Of a stretch of DNA of 64,000 bases, positions 24,683 to 33,247 are shown piece by piece (positions within the stretch are counted from its first letter, which is position 1; the number at the start of each line of letters is the position of its first letter). The DNA comes from an uncultured Bacteroidales bacterium (GTDB taxonomy: Bacteria; Bacteroidota; Bacteroidia; Bacteroidales; Paludibacteraceae). Made by a program: the position numbers and the translations under genes. The notes beneath the pieces are model-generated. The model was not told where the DNA came from. It did not search any database and worked only from the letters and a program-made list of their open reading frames with translations. The stretch spans positions 310,001 to 374,000 of the forward strand of contig CAMKPZ010000001.1 in assembly GCA_946414805.1 (NCBI GenBank), given 5' to 3'.

Positions 24683-24921
24683 TTGCCAAAGAGGGATTTA
24701 GCCAAGCGGAACAAGACATTCGCTACTCCGCGGTATTCGTTCACTTTATTCCGTATGGGGGTGACAATACTGTCGATGGAACTAACCAGATAATTGTATT
24801 GCCGCACCACGAAATCGACATGTCCGTTCAGCCGCTCACGCTGGATATCCGCACGCCGTTGCAGACGCGTAGTCTGGTAATCCAGTTCGTCGATGGTTTT
24901 GATCTTACTAAAATCAGTCAT
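24679..24921 (-). CDS. Small hypothetical protein
   Basis: 80 residues, basic, largely helical with no signal peptide or transmembrane segment (FSKIKTIDELDYQTTRLQRRADIQRERLNGH). ATGA overlap with perM and an 8-base overlap with the holin-like gene support translation. The YtxH, holin-like, small-protein order is common in Bacteroidetes envelope-stress operons; I cannot name a function. Confidence 0.7.
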   Translation of the reverse strand: MTDFSKIKTIDELDYQTTRLQRRADIQRERLNGHVDFVVRQYNYLVSSIDSIVTPIRNKVNEYRGVANVLFRLAKSLFGK

Positions 24922-25300
24922 TTTCCGCCTCCTCTCTTAATCGTTGTTCCTCTATCTGTCGTCCTTCTTCCGCGAAGAAAATACCGCTAAGGAGTTTGAC
25001 AAAGGGATTGATAAACAGTTGTTTGCGGAACGCGACGGCAAGCACGACAAACAGCAGATATACGCCTCCCATGATCAGAGCAGCCGCCCAAAGGGGCATG
25101 CAATAGGAGAGCGCAACGATTGCCGCAACGGAGCAGAAAGCCGTGATCCCGAAAACAAGCAGAATCACCGTCAGCACGAGCAGGAACAAGCCCAAAACCC
25201 GGCTGGATCCGCCGATCAAGCGAAGACGTCCTACGATAGAGAGCGTCTTGGCATAGGCGGTCAGGTCCGTACGCACCTGATCAACAAATTCGTTTTCCAT
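24914..25300 (-). CDS. Phage holin superfamily III-like membrane protein
   Basis: 128 residues: an amphipathic N-terminus with VDQVRTDLTAYAKTLS, two long hydrophobic segments (about 33-58 and 65-90), then a charged tail (AEEGRQIEEQRLREEAEND). This is the layout of the holin-X/DUF1469 family, which in non-phage settings accompanies YtxH and DUF883-type proteins and is thought to act in envelope stress. No phage genes are nearby. It overlaps the YtxH gene by one base. Confidence 0.8.
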   Translation of the reverse strand: MENEFVDQVRTDLTAYAKTLSIVGRLRLIGGSSRVLGLFLLVLTVILLVFGITAFCSVAAIVALSYCMPLWAAALIMGGVYLLFVVLAVAFRKQLFINPFVKLLSGIFFAEEGRQIEEQRLREEAEND

Positions 25301-25524
25301 TATGCTTCTTTTTCAGGGGCAGGGGCTGCCGATTCTTTAATCTGCTCAATGTTTTCTTTTACCTGTTCGCAATAATCGGAGACGCGTTTTTTCGCTTCCT
25401 GTGCCAAATCGCCCAACTGTTTGCGTGTTTCTTCACCGGATTGGGGAGCAAATAACAAAGCGACAGTAGCGCCGATAACCATACCTCCTGCAAGAAGGAG
25501 AGTGCCTTTAACGAAGTCTTTCAT
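25300..25524 (-). CDS. YtxH domain protein
   Basis: 74 residues: one transmembrane segment (LLLAGGMVIGATVALLFAPQSG) containing the YtxH glycine pattern, then a helical tail of Lys/Glu heptads (TRKQLGDLAQEAKKRVSDYCEQVKENI). First gene of the five-gene minus-strand operon, 47 bases downstream of a canonical promoter. Proposed role is envelope or general stress. Confidence 0.85.
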   Translation of the reverse strand: MKDFVKGTLLLAGGMVIGATVALLFAPQSGEETRKQLGDLAQEAKKRVSDYCEQVKENIEQIKESAAPAPEKEA

Positions 25525-25570
25525 AATAGTTTGTTTTAGGTGTTAAACCATGTTAGTTGTGAAATTCGGC

Positions 25571-25603
25571 GCAAAGTTACAGTTTTTTTTTGATATGTGC
25601 AAA
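25571..25603 (-). promoter_or_regulatory. Promoter of the YtxH-PerM operon
   Basis: On the minus strand TTTG at 25603-25600 and TAACTTTGC at 25579-25571, spaced by 20 bp. Confidence 0.75.
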
Positions 25604-25777
25604 TAAAAAAACAAAAAATAATGAACGTGTGCGAGTGCGCGCTGTAGTGTGCACGAGAGAACGAAAGAACGGCGTAAAGGGCGTTTTTCTGCGATCTGAG
25701 CGCATGGCGGATTTCTACCGAGGGGATGCCGAAAAGTAATTATAAATCAAAAATTATGAATAAAAAAGCGCAAAATA

Positions 25778-25810
25778 TTTGCATATATCAAAAAAAAGCA
25801 GTAATTTTGC
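25778..25810 (+). promoter_or_regulatory. gyrA promoter
   Basis: TTTG at 25778-25781 and TAATTTTGC at 25802-25810 with 20-bp spacing. A small palindrome (AGCGCTT, TTT, AAGCGCT) follows immediately, so the transcript probably begins with or near a hairpin. Confidence 0.78.
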
Positions 25811-25842
25811 AGCGCTTTTTAAGCGCTTGCAGGATAGGGGGG

Positions 25843-25896
25843 CTAGGGAGCCTAGGAAACCTAGGAAGCCTAGGAGACCTAGGAAGCCTAGGGATT
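25843..25896. repeat. 9-bp CTAGG micro-array in the gyrA leader
   Basis: Six nonamers: CTAGGGAGC, CTAGGAAAC, CTAGGAAGC, CTAGGAGAC, CTAGGAAGC, CTAGGGATT. Every junction creates CCTAGG, a 6-bp palindrome, five times or nearly so. It lies between the gyrA promoter and start codon, hence in the 5' UTR. Confidence 0.88.
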
Positions 25897-25925
25897 TAGA
25901 AATAAATAAAACAAATATATTTGAA

Positions 25926-28514
25926 ATGGAAGAAAACAACGAATTGATTAAGAATGATCACATTATTCCGGTGAAGATCGATGAGGAAATGAAATCCTCT
26001 TATATCGACTACTCGATGAGTGTGATTGTGAGCCGTGCGCTTCCGGATGTGCGCGACGGTTTCAAACCGGTTCACCGCCGTGTGCTGTTCGGAATGAACG
26101 AACTGGGCAACACGAGTGACAAACCGACCAAGAAGAGTGCCCGTATCGTCGGAGAGGTGATGGGTAAGTATCACCCGCACGGCGACAGCTCGATCTACGG
26201 AACATTAGTCCGTATGGCCCAGCCATGGGCAATGCGTTATTGCCTGGTGGACGGTCAGGGTAACTTCGGATCGGTGGACGGCGACGGCGCAGCGGCTATG
26301 CGTTATACGGAGGCGCGTCTGTCAAAGTTGGCGGAAGAGATGCTGCGCGACATCGACAAGGACACCGTAGACATGCAGAACAACTTCGACGACAGCCTGA
26401 AAGAGCCGGTGGTACTGCCATGCCGTTTCCCGAACCTGCTGGTGAACGGCGCAAGCGGTATTGCCGTAGGTATGGCAACGAACATGCCGACGCATAACTT
26501 GGGCGAAGTGATCGACGGATGCTGCGCATACATCAATAATATCAAGGCGCGCATGCACGACGAGGCTGTGGAGGAGATTACGGTTGAGGATCTGATGGAG
26601 TATGTGAAGGCTCCGGATTTCCCGACCGGCGGTACAATCTACGGTTATCAGGGTGTTAAAGATGCTTTCGAGACCGGCCGCGGACGCATTATCATCCGTT
26701 CCAACGCTGACATCGAGACCGATGACAACGGACGCGAACGTATCATTATTACCGAGCTGCCTTACGGCGTGGTGAAGAGCGATCTGGTGAAGAACATCGC
26801 CGAGCTGGTGAGCGACAAGAAGATCGAAGGTATTGCAGATATCAACGACCATTCGAAACGCGATATCCGCATCGTAGTGGAAGTAAAACGCGACGCGAAC
26901 GCACAGGTGGTGCTGAACAAACTCTATAAGTTCACGGCGCTGCAATCAAGTTTTGCAGTAAACAACATCGCTCTGGTGAAAGGCCGTCCGATGCTGCTGA
27001 ACCTCAAGCAGTTGATCGGCAATTTCATTGAGCACCGTATGGATGTCGTAACCCGCCGTACGCGTTACGAACTCAGAAAAGCAGAGGAGAAAGCCCATAT
27101 CCTGGAGGGCTTGATCATCGCCGTAGATAATATCGACGAGGTGGTGCGTATCATCCGTGCAAGCCGCACTCCGGCTGACGCACAAGCGAACCTTGAGGCA
27201 CGCTTCAACCTCGACAACCTGCAATCAAAAGCCATCGTAGATATGCGATTGAGCGCATTGACGGGTCTGCGTATCGACGAGTTGAAGAACGAATACGAGG
27301 AGATCGAGAAACTGATCGCCCATCTGAACGAACTTCTCGCAAGCGAAGAGTTGCGCTATGACGTGATCAACGACGAGTTGGTGGAGATCAAAGAGAAATA
27401 CGGCGACGAGCGCCGCACGAAGATCGTGAAGATGGCTACGGAGTTCAACCCCGAAGACATGTACGCCGACGACGACATGGTGATCACCATCTCGCATCTG
27501 GGCTATATCAAACGTACTCCGCTGGCTGATTTCAGACAGCAGAGCCGCGGCGGAATCGGTTCGAAAGCCGGCAGCGCCCGCGATCAGGACTTTATCGAGT
27601 ATGTATATCAGGCAAGTATGCACTCGACGATGATGTTCTTCACGGAGATGGGCCGTCTGTACTGGCAGAAAGTGTATGAGCTGCCGGAAGGCAACAAGCA
27701 ATCGAAGGGCCGCGCTATCCAGAACATGATCAACCTGCAGAAGGGCGACAAGGTACGCACCTGCATCAACGTGAAGGGTCTGAACGACCAAGAGTATATC
27801 GAGAACCACTTCCTGATCTTCGTGACTAAGAACGGATTAATGAAGAAGACCACACTGGAGGCTTATTCCCGTCCCCGTGCCAACGGAATCATCGCACTCG
27901 GTCTGCGTGAAGACGACGAGTTGATCGGCGTGACCCTGACTGACGGTCAGAGTGAAATGTTAGTGGCTTCGTACAACGGTAAAGTGGTTCGTTTCAACGA
28001 GGCAGGCGTCCGTCCGATGGGTCGTGGCGCAAGCGGCGTGAAGGCGATTACGTTAGAGGAAGACGGTCAGGACCGCGTGATTGGCACGGTTTGTGTAGAG
28101 AAGGGTACGGACAAGACTATTCTCGTCATTTCCGAGAACGGTTTCGGCAAACGTACGCCGGTTGATGACGAGGAAGGCAATCCTATCTATCGCGTTACCA
28201 ACCGTGGCGGCAAGGGCGTCAAGACCATCGAGATAACCGACAAGACCGGTCATCTGGTAGGCATTGAAGCCGTAACCGACGAAGACGATCTGATGCTGAT
28301 GACGAAGAGCGGAACGGCTATCCGCATGGATATCTCAACCATCCGTCAGACCGGCCGCGCAGCACAAGGCGTCAAACTGATCGAACTGCAGAAACGCAAT
28401 GACAGCCTCGTAAGCGGTTGCATCGTTCCCAAGGAAGAGGAAGATCCTGCAAATGAAGAAACGAGCGCGGAAGAGTCGCTTAATGATACAAACAACAATG
28501 AAAATCAAGAATAA
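25926..28514 (+). CDS. gyrA: DNA gyrase subunit A
   Basis: 863 residues from the ATG at 25926; the frame is open further upstream but only through the CTAGG array. The winged-helix and quinolone region reads GKYHPHGDSSIYGTLVRMAQ, with the catalytic tyrosine in AAAMRYTEARL (about Tyr127). The tower and coiled-coil follow, then the C-terminal beta-pinwheel with a GyrA box (QQSRGGIGSK) near residue 540 that distinguishes gyrase from ParC. The acidic tail (EEEDPANEETSAEESLND) is long. It introduces negative supercoils with GyrB. A TPR gene starts one base after the stop. Confidence 0.96.
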   Translation: MEENNELIKNDHIIPVKIDEEMKSSYIDYSMSVIVSRALPDVRDGFKPVHRRVLFGMNELGNTSDKPTKKSARIVGEVMGKYHPHGDSSIYGTLVRMAQPWAMRYCLVDGQGNFGSVDGDGAAAMRYTEARLSKLAEEMLRDIDKDTVDMQNNFDDSLKEPVVLPCRFPNLLVNGASGIAVGMATNMPTHNLGEVIDGCCAYINNIKARMHDEAVEEITVEDLMEYVKAPDFPTGGTIYGYQGVKDAFETGRGRIIIRSNADIETDDNGRERIIITELPYGVVKSDLVKNIAELVSDKKIEGIADINDHSKRDIRIVVEVKRDANAQVVLNKLYKFTALQSSFAVNNIALVKGRPMLLNLKQLIGNFIEHRMDVVTRRTRYELRKAEEKAHILEGLIIAVDNIDEVVRIIRASRTPADAQANLEARFNLDNLQSKAIVDMRLSALTGLRIDELKNEYEEIEKLIAHLNELLASEELRYDVINDELVEIKEKYGDERRTKIVKMATEFNPEDMYADDDMVITISHLGYIKRTPLADFRQQSRGGIGSKAGSARDQDFIEYVYQASMHSTMMFFTEMGRLYWQKVYELPEGNKQSKGRAIQNMINLQKGDKVRTCINVKGLNDQEYIENHFLIFVTKNGLMKKTTLEAYSRPRANGIIALGLREDDELIGVTLTDGQSEMLVASYNGKVVRFNEAGVRPMGRGASGVKAITLEEDGQDRVIGTVCVEKGTDKTILVISENGFGKRTPVDDEEGNPIYRVTNRGGKGVKTIEITDKTGHLVGIEAVTDEDDLMLMTKSGTAIRMDISTIRQTGRAAQGVKLIELQKRNDSLVSGCIVPKEEEDPANEETSAEESLNDTNNNENQE

Positions 28515-28515
28515 C

Positions 28516-29769
28516 ATGAAAAAATCATTGATTTTGGCAGCTTTGGTGCTCATGAGCGCCGGTTGCTTCGCACAGAAAAATCCTCTGGTAAAGAAAGCAA
28601 AGAGCTATGCGATGCAGGAGACACCTGATTTCTCCGCAGCCCGCGCAGCGATAGCCGAGGCTATCGAAACGGCTCCGACCGCTGAGACTTATTACTGGGC
28701 CGGAATGATCGGATACCAGGAGGTAAGCCAGGAGAACTACAACCAGATGAGTGGTAAAGGCGTCAATCAGGCCAAAGCCGGTGCAGCCGTAGAAGAAAGC
28801 TACAAATACTGGCTGGAGGCTGACAAACTGGCACAAGTGCCGGTTCTCAACAAGAAAGGCGTAGAGGTTCCGACCGACCCGAAGATGCGCGGTAATATCA
28901 GCAAGAAGATGCTTGAGTACTACAAACAGCAGGAGTTGGTGAAATACGGTATCTACCTCAACGAGCAGCGTGATTTCGAGGGCGCTTACCATGCATTCAA
29001 ACTGCATGTGGAGATCCCTGATCTGGAGATGATGCAGGATCCGAAACTGCAGAAAGAGATGCCGCGCGACACCACTTATGAGCAGTACAAATACTACGCA
29101 GCTATCTTTGCTGTTCAGAGCGAGTTGCACGAAGAGGCAGTGGCTCTGTTGGAGGAGATGAAGGACGGCGAATATGAGGCTATCTCGGTTAACCAGTTCC
29201 TCTATCAGGAGTATGTAGCGCTGAAAGACACGGCTAAGTTCCTTGCTACTCTGCAGAACGCTGTAAGCCGCTTCCCGCAGGAGCCGTGGTTCCTCCAGAA
29301 CCTGATCAACTACTATATCTTCTCCGGTCAGGAGCAGATAGCCGTAGATTATCTGTCCAAAGCGATCGAGCGTGAACCGAATGTAGCTCAGTATCACCAT
29401 ATTAAGGGTAATCTGGATGAGAACCTGGGTAATTACGAAGCGGCTCTGAAGGATTTCGACGAAGCTCTTCGCTGCGACCCGACGCTTGCTGATGCAATGG
29501 CAGGTAAGGGTCGTGTTTATTACAATCAGGCTGTGAAACTGAACGAGGCTGCAGCTATGATCAATGATAATAAAGAGTACAAGAAAGCGATGGCTGAGAT
29601 GAAGGAGATCTTCCGTCAATCCCTGCCGTTCTTTGAGAAAGCACACGAGATGGCTCCGGAAGAGCGCTCGTATATGCAGATCCTCAAAGGATTGTACTAC
29701 CGATTCCAGGACGAACCGGGTATGGAAGCCAAACGCGAAGCCATCTCGGAGAAGTTAGAGAACCTCTAA
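28516..29769 (+). CDS. Exported tetratricopeptide-repeat protein
   Basis: 417 residues from the ATG at 28516, chosen because it opens on a signal peptide (KKSLILAALVLMSAGCFAQ, a possible lipobox). Repeats in residues about 30-400 alternate helices; the clearest TPR unit is around 300-340 (YLSKAIEREPNVAQYHHIKG, ALKDFDEALRCDPTLADAMAGKG). Probably a periplasmic scaffold; partner unknown. It shares the last adenine of its TAA with the ruvX ATG. Confidence 0.8.
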   Translation: MKKSLILAALVLMSAGCFAQKNPLVKKAKSYAMQETPDFSAARAAIAEAIETAPTAETYYWAGMIGYQEVSQENYNQMSGKGVNQAKAGAAVEESYKYWLEADKLAQVPVLNKKGVEVPTDPKMRGNISKKMLEYYKQQELVKYGIYLNEQRDFEGAYHAFKLHVEIPDLEMMQDPKLQKEMPRDTTYEQYKYYAAIFAVQSELHEEAVALLEEMKDGEYEAISVNQFLYQEYVALKDTAKFLATLQNAVSRFPQEPWFLQNLINYYIFSGQEQIAVDYLSKAIEREPNVAQYHHIKGNLDENLGNYEAALKDFDEALRCDPTLADAMAGKGRVYYNQAVKLNEAAAMINDNKEYKKAMAEMKEIFRQSLPFFEKAHEMAPEERSYMQILKGLYYRFQDEPGMEAKREAISEKLENL

Positions 29770-30179
29770 TGGGACGAATATTAGCAATAGACTTCGGTCG
29801 CAAGCGTACAGGATTAGCCGTTACGGATGCACTCCGCATAACGGCTAATCCGTTGCTTACGATTGAGACAAAAGACCTGCTGGAGTGGCTGACCGACTAT
29901 TTCAAGAAAGAACAAGTGGACGAAGTGGTGATCGGTCATCCTACTCAGATGAACGGCGAGGAATCGGAGAGCATGAACTATATACGGCCGTTCATGGGAA
30001 ACTTCAAGAAACAGTTTCCCGACAAACCTATAACTATGTATGACGAGCGCTTCACATCCGTGATTGCGCACCAAGCCATGATAGCCGGCGGCATGAAGAA
30101 AAAAGACCGGCAAAACAAAGCAGTGGTGGACAAGATCGCTGCATGCATCATTTTGGAAGGTTATCTGGAGAGGCTATGA
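29769..30179 (+). CDS. ruvX: Putative pre-16S rRNA nuclease / Holliday junction resolvase (YqgF)
   Basis: 136 residues, the normal family length. RNase H-like motifs [26 protein letters not shown] and YDERFTSV, plus the C-terminal [17 protein letters not shown]. YqgF matures the 5' end of 16S rRNA in E. coli. It overlaps the TPR stop by one base and def by four. Confidence 0.93.
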   Translation: MGRILAIDFGRKRTGLAVTDALRITANPLLTIETKDLLEWLTDYFKKEQVDEVVIGHPTQMNGEESESMNYIRPFMGNFKKQFPDKPITMYDERFTSVIAHQAMIAGGMKKKDRQNKAVVDKIAACIILEGYLERL

Positions 30180-30724
30180 TTTTACCAATATATTTGTACG
30201 GTCAGCCGGTACTGAGAAAACAGGCTGAAGATATTGAGAATACGCCGGAACTGAAGCAGTTCATCGCGGATATGTATGAGACGCTGACGCAAGCGGAAGG
30301 CTGCGGTCTGGCGGCGCCGCAGGTGGGCAAAGCATGGCGTTTGTTCGTGGTGGACGGAACGGAACTGGAGGAAGATTATCCGGAGTGCAAGGGCTTCAAG
30401 AAGACCTTTATCAATCCCGAGATCATAGAGGCCAGTGAAGAGACATGCACCTATAGCGAAGGATGTCTTTCCCTGCCGGGAATCAGCGAGAACGTAGTGC
30501 GTCCTGCGTCTATCCGGATCCGTTATATGGATGAGGATTTTCAGGAGCACGAAGAGGTGTTTACAGGTTTCTGCGCCCGTATCGTCCAGCATGAATACGA
30601 CCATCTGGAGGGGCATGTGTTCACCGACCGTATTTCTCCGATACGCAAGACATTTACGCGGAACAAGCTTGTCGCGATCGCCAAAGGCAAAGTGGGAGCA
30701 CGTTACAAATACAAGCGACAGTAA
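30176..30724 (+). CDS. def: Peptide deformylase
   Basis: 182 residues from the ATG at 30176, which overlaps the ruvX TGA as ATGA. The three deformylase motifs are present: [10 protein letters not shown] near 43, EGCLSLPG near 105 with the metal-binding cysteine, and QHEYDHLEG near 145 with two metal histidines and the catalytic glutamate. It removes the formyl group from nascent proteins. A long 11-bp array starts six bases after its stop. Confidence 0.95.
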   Translation: MILPIYLYGQPVLRKQAEDIENTPELKQFIADMYETLTQAEGCGLAAPQVGKAWRLFVVDGTELEEDYPECKGFKKTFINPEIIEASEETCTYSEGCLSLPGISENVVRPASIRIRYMDEDFQEHEEVFTGFCARIVQHEYDHLEGHVFTDRISPIRKTFTRNKLVAIAKGKVGARYKYKRQ

Positions 30725-30730
30725 TCAGGG

Positions 30731-30818
30731 GTGAGTCGAGGTCGAGTCGTGGTCAAGTCGAGGTCGAGTCGTGGTCGAGTCGAGGTCAAGTCGAGGTCAA
30801 GTCGAGGTCAAGTCGGGT
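30731..30818. repeat. 11-bp micro-array (TCAAGTCGAGG family), eight units
   Basis: Eight undecamers, for example GTGAGTCGAGG, TCGAGTCGTGG, TCAAGTCGAGG (three exact copies). It fills the gap between def and mntP. The same unit in reverse complement recurs at 59149-59192. Confidence 0.9.
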
Positions 30819-30824
30819 TAAACG

Positions 30825-30857
30825 TATACCCTTGCTATACCCTTAGAATACCCTTGG
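30825..30857. repeat. Second 11-bp micro-array (TATACCCTTGC), three units
   Basis: TATACCCTTGC, TATACCCTTAG, AATACCCTTGG, directly after the TCAAGTCGAGG array and four bases before the mntP ATG. Same period but unrelated sequence. Confidence 0.8.
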
Positions 30858-30861
30858 AATT

Positions 30862-31428
30862 ATGGATGTATTGTCTGTTATATTATTAGCCGTCGGTCTG
30901 GCTATGGATTGTTTTGCAGTCAGTATTGCACAAGGTCTGGCGGCAGAAACGAAAGATAACCGTCGTCCGCAGCCGGTTCTGATGGGTGCGCTCTTCGGGC
31001 TTTTCCAAGGCGGAATGCCGTTGATCGGTTATTTCGCCGGAGTGGCTTTCAGTGTGTTCTTCAAGACATACGCACCATGGATCGCGCTGGTGCTGCTTCT
31101 TTTTATCGGCGGAAAGATGATATGGGAAGGGATCGGCAAAGAGGAGAAAGACATGCAAAAAGCGGATTGGAGTGTGACTCATTTGCTGGTGCTGGCTGTC
31201 GCCACCTCTATTGACGCTTTGGCAACAGGCGTGATTTTTATTCCTCATCCGCAGGTGGTATGGACGGCTGTGAGCGTGATCGGCATTACCAGTCTGGTTT
31301 TCTCGCTTATCGGGTATCTGATCGGCAAGTATATAGGAAAACGGTTTAAAGTGAATGTGACGCTGATAGGCGGATTGATACTCGTGGCTATCGGCTTGAA
31401 AATCTGGATAGAAGGCGTATGTTTATAA
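30862..31428 (+). CDS. mntP: Manganese efflux pump MntP
   Basis: 188 residues, six transmembrane segments. LAVGLAMDCFAVSIAQGL in TM1 and VATSIDALATGVIF in the second half carry the conserved Asp residues of the internal repeat. MntP exports Mn2+. It overlaps the DUF3109 gene by ten bases. No yybP-ykoY-type riboswitch is evident; the upstream gap is entirely repeats. Confidence 0.93.
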   Translation: MDVLSVILLAVGLAMDCFAVSIAQGLAAETKDNRRPQPVLMGALFGLFQGGMPLIGYFAGVAFSVFFKTYAPWIALVLLLFIGGKMIWEGIGKEEKDMQKADWSVTHLLVLAVATSIDALATGVIFIPHPQVVWTAVSVIGITSLVFSLIGYLIGKYIGKRFKVNVTLIGGLILVAIGLKIWIEGVCL

Positions 31429-32003
31429 TAGGAGACACATTAGTGAGTCTGGATGTGCTGGAGAAAGAGTTCTGCTGCGATCTGGATAAATGCCGCGGTT
31501 GCTGCTGTATCGAAGGCGATGCCGGTGCGCCACTGACGGACGAAGAGGAACAGAAGATCAAAGAGATTCTGCCGGTTCTGCTCCCGGACATGACGCCGGA
31601 GGCCAAAGCCGTTGTAGAGGCTCAGGGCGTGGCGTACAATGACCCGTCGGACGAACGCGTGACTTCGATCGTCAATGGCAAAGATTGCGTTTTCGCACGC
31701 ACAGATCATAACGGCTGGTGCTATTGCCTGATAGAGAAGGCTTATAATGCCGGAAAGATCGATTTCAAGAAACCGGTCTCGTGTCATCTGTATCCGGTGA
31801 GGCTGACGCAAGTAGGCGAACGGGTGGGAGTGGAGTACCATCGATGGGACATCTGTCACTGCGCCCGTGTGTTGGGCAAAAAGGCACATATGCCTTTGTA
31901 TCAGTTTCTCAAAGAGCCGCTTATCCGCCGTTTCGGCGAAGAATGGTATAATGAATTGGATATAACTGCACAAGAATGGAAAAAACAATGCGGGCAGAGA
32001 TAA
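31419..32003 (+). CDS. DUF3109 cysteine-rich protein (YkgJ-like)
   Basis: 194 residues with clustered cysteines: CCDLDKCRGCCCIEGDAG near 19-36, DCVFA, GWCYCLIE, VSCHLYPVR and WDICHCAR. This is the DUF3109 pattern, related to YkgJ-type zinc/iron-chelating proteins; the reaction is unknown. Coupling to mntP (10-base overlap) and cinA (16-base overlap) indicates an operon. Confidence 0.88.
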   Translation: MFIIGDTLVSLDVLEKEFCCDLDKCRGCCCIEGDAGAPLTDEEEQKIKEILPVLLPDMTPEAKAVVEAQGVAYNDPSDERVTSIVNGKDCVFARTDHNGWCYCLIEKAYNAGKIDFKKPVSCHLYPVRLTQVGERVGVEYHRWDICHCARVLGKKAHMPLYQFLKEPLIRRFGEEWYNELDITAQEWKKQCGQR

Positions 32004-33232
32004 TAACAATAGGTGATGAGTTGCTGATCGGTCAGGTAGTGGACACGAACTCCGCATGGATGGCCGAACGGCTTAACGAGAACGGAATAGAGTTGTTCCA
32101 GATCACATCGGTTCATGACGACCGGGCACATATCATCGCGGCGCTGGATGAAGCGTTCGGTCGTGCCGACATCGTGCTGACGACAGGAGGTCTGGGTCCC
32201 ACGAAAGACGATATTACCAAACAGGTGCTATGCGATTATTTTGACACACACCTTATAGAAGATCCGCGCGTGCGCGAACATATACAACGGCTCTATAGCA
32301 GCCGTCCTGATGTGCTGAACCGCCTTACCGCCACCCAATGGATGGTGCCTGAGTGTGCGGAGATATTAGAAAACAGGGTGGGAAGTGCTCCGCTGATGGT
32401 TTTCCATAAAGGGAACAAACTTCTGGTCTCCATGCCGGGTGTACCTTATGAGATGAAGATCGCAATGGATGAACAGATCCTGCCGTACTTGGAGCATTCC
32501 GTTTTCAGCCGTCAGCATTCGGCTATTCTTCATCGCACGCTGCAAGTGAACGGCATACCCGAGTCGTCATTAGCCATTATCTTAGAGGACTATGAGACGC
32601 AGAAACCGGAATATATCCATCTGGCATACCTGCCAAAAGACGGAATTATCCGCTTGCGGCTGTCGTCTTACGGAGAAGCATCCGAGGCGGAGATGGAAGA
32701 CTGGTTTGAGCGGTTGAAAGGATTGGTAAAGGCCTATCTGATAGCCGAAACGGACGAACCCTTGGAAGTGATCGCAGGCCAATTACTGAAGGCTAAAGGT
32801 GCTACCATTGCGACAGCAGAGAGTTGCACCGGTGGCAAGTTGGCATCCCTGCTGAACAAACATTCCGGTAGTTCGGCCTTCTATTACGGCTCTGTGATAT
32901 GCTATGACAACAGCATTAAAGAGCGATTGTTAGGCGTGCCAAAAGAAATGATACAAACACACGGCGTAGTAAGCGAAGAGGTGGTTCGCGAGATGGCAAA
33001 TGCCGTTCGTATTCAAATGAAAACCGATTATGCGATTGCAACAAGCGGCATAGCAGGACCTACCGGAGGAACGGAAGAGAAGCCTGTGGGCACTGTCTGG
33101 ATTGCATGGGCAGGACCGGAAGGTACCGTAGCCGAGCGTTTCCAATTAGGTAAGTTACGGGAACAAGTGACAGACCGCGCATGCCAGAAAGCGCTCGTGA
33201 GACTGATACAGATTTTGAGAAAACAAGCGTAG
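31988..33232 (+). CDS. cinA: CinA family protein (NMN amidase / ADP-ribose pyrophosphatase type)
   Basis: 414 residues from the ATG at 31988 (an in-frame ATG lies four codons upstream). N-terminal MoCF-like domain: EIITIGDELLIGQVVDTNSAW and TTGGLGPTKDDITK. C-terminal amidase domain from about residue 255: ATAESCTGGKLASLLNKHSGSS, GVVSEEVVREMA and ATSGIAGPTGGT, the NMN amidohydrolase signature. It recycles pyridine nucleotide by-products. Confidence 0.93.
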   Translation: MRAEIITIGDELLIGQVVDTNSAWMAERLNENGIELFQITSVHDDRAHIIAALDEAFGRADIVLTTGGLGPTKDDITKQVLCDYFDTHLIEDPRVREHIQRLYSSRPDVLNRLTATQWMVPECAEILENRVGSAPLMVFHKGNKLLVSMPGVPYEMKIAMDEQILPYLEHSVFSRQHSAILHRTLQVNGIPESSLAIILEDYETQKPEYIHLAYLPKDGIIRLRLSSYGEASEAEMEDWFERLKGLVKAYLIAETDEPLEVIAGQLLKAKGATIATAESCTGGKLASLLNKHSGSSAFYYGSVICYDNSIKERLLGVPKEMIQTHGVVSEEVVREMANAVRIQMKTDYAIATSGIAGPTGGTEEKPVGTVWIAWAGPEGTVAERFQLGKLREQVTDRACQKALVRLIQILRKQA

Positions 33233-33247
33233 ATGAAATAGCTTTTT

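Noticed and set aside
24914..25300. Holin-like gene as a sign of a prophage
   Set aside because: No phage structural, integrase or lysis genes are near; YtxH and PerM neighbours fit the chromosomal envelope-stress arrangement.
25779..25925. N-terminal extension of GyrA through the CTAGG array (Arg/Pro/Lys-rich peptide)
   Set aside because: The frame starts upstream of the -7 box, the peptide is unlike any GyrA, and the ATG at 25926 gives the standard N-terminus.
26160..26230. Gly at the GyrA position equal to E. coli Asp87 as a quinolone-resistance change
   Set aside because: As far as I recall YGTLVRMAQ is normal in Bacteroidetes GyrA; the Ser83-equivalent is intact.
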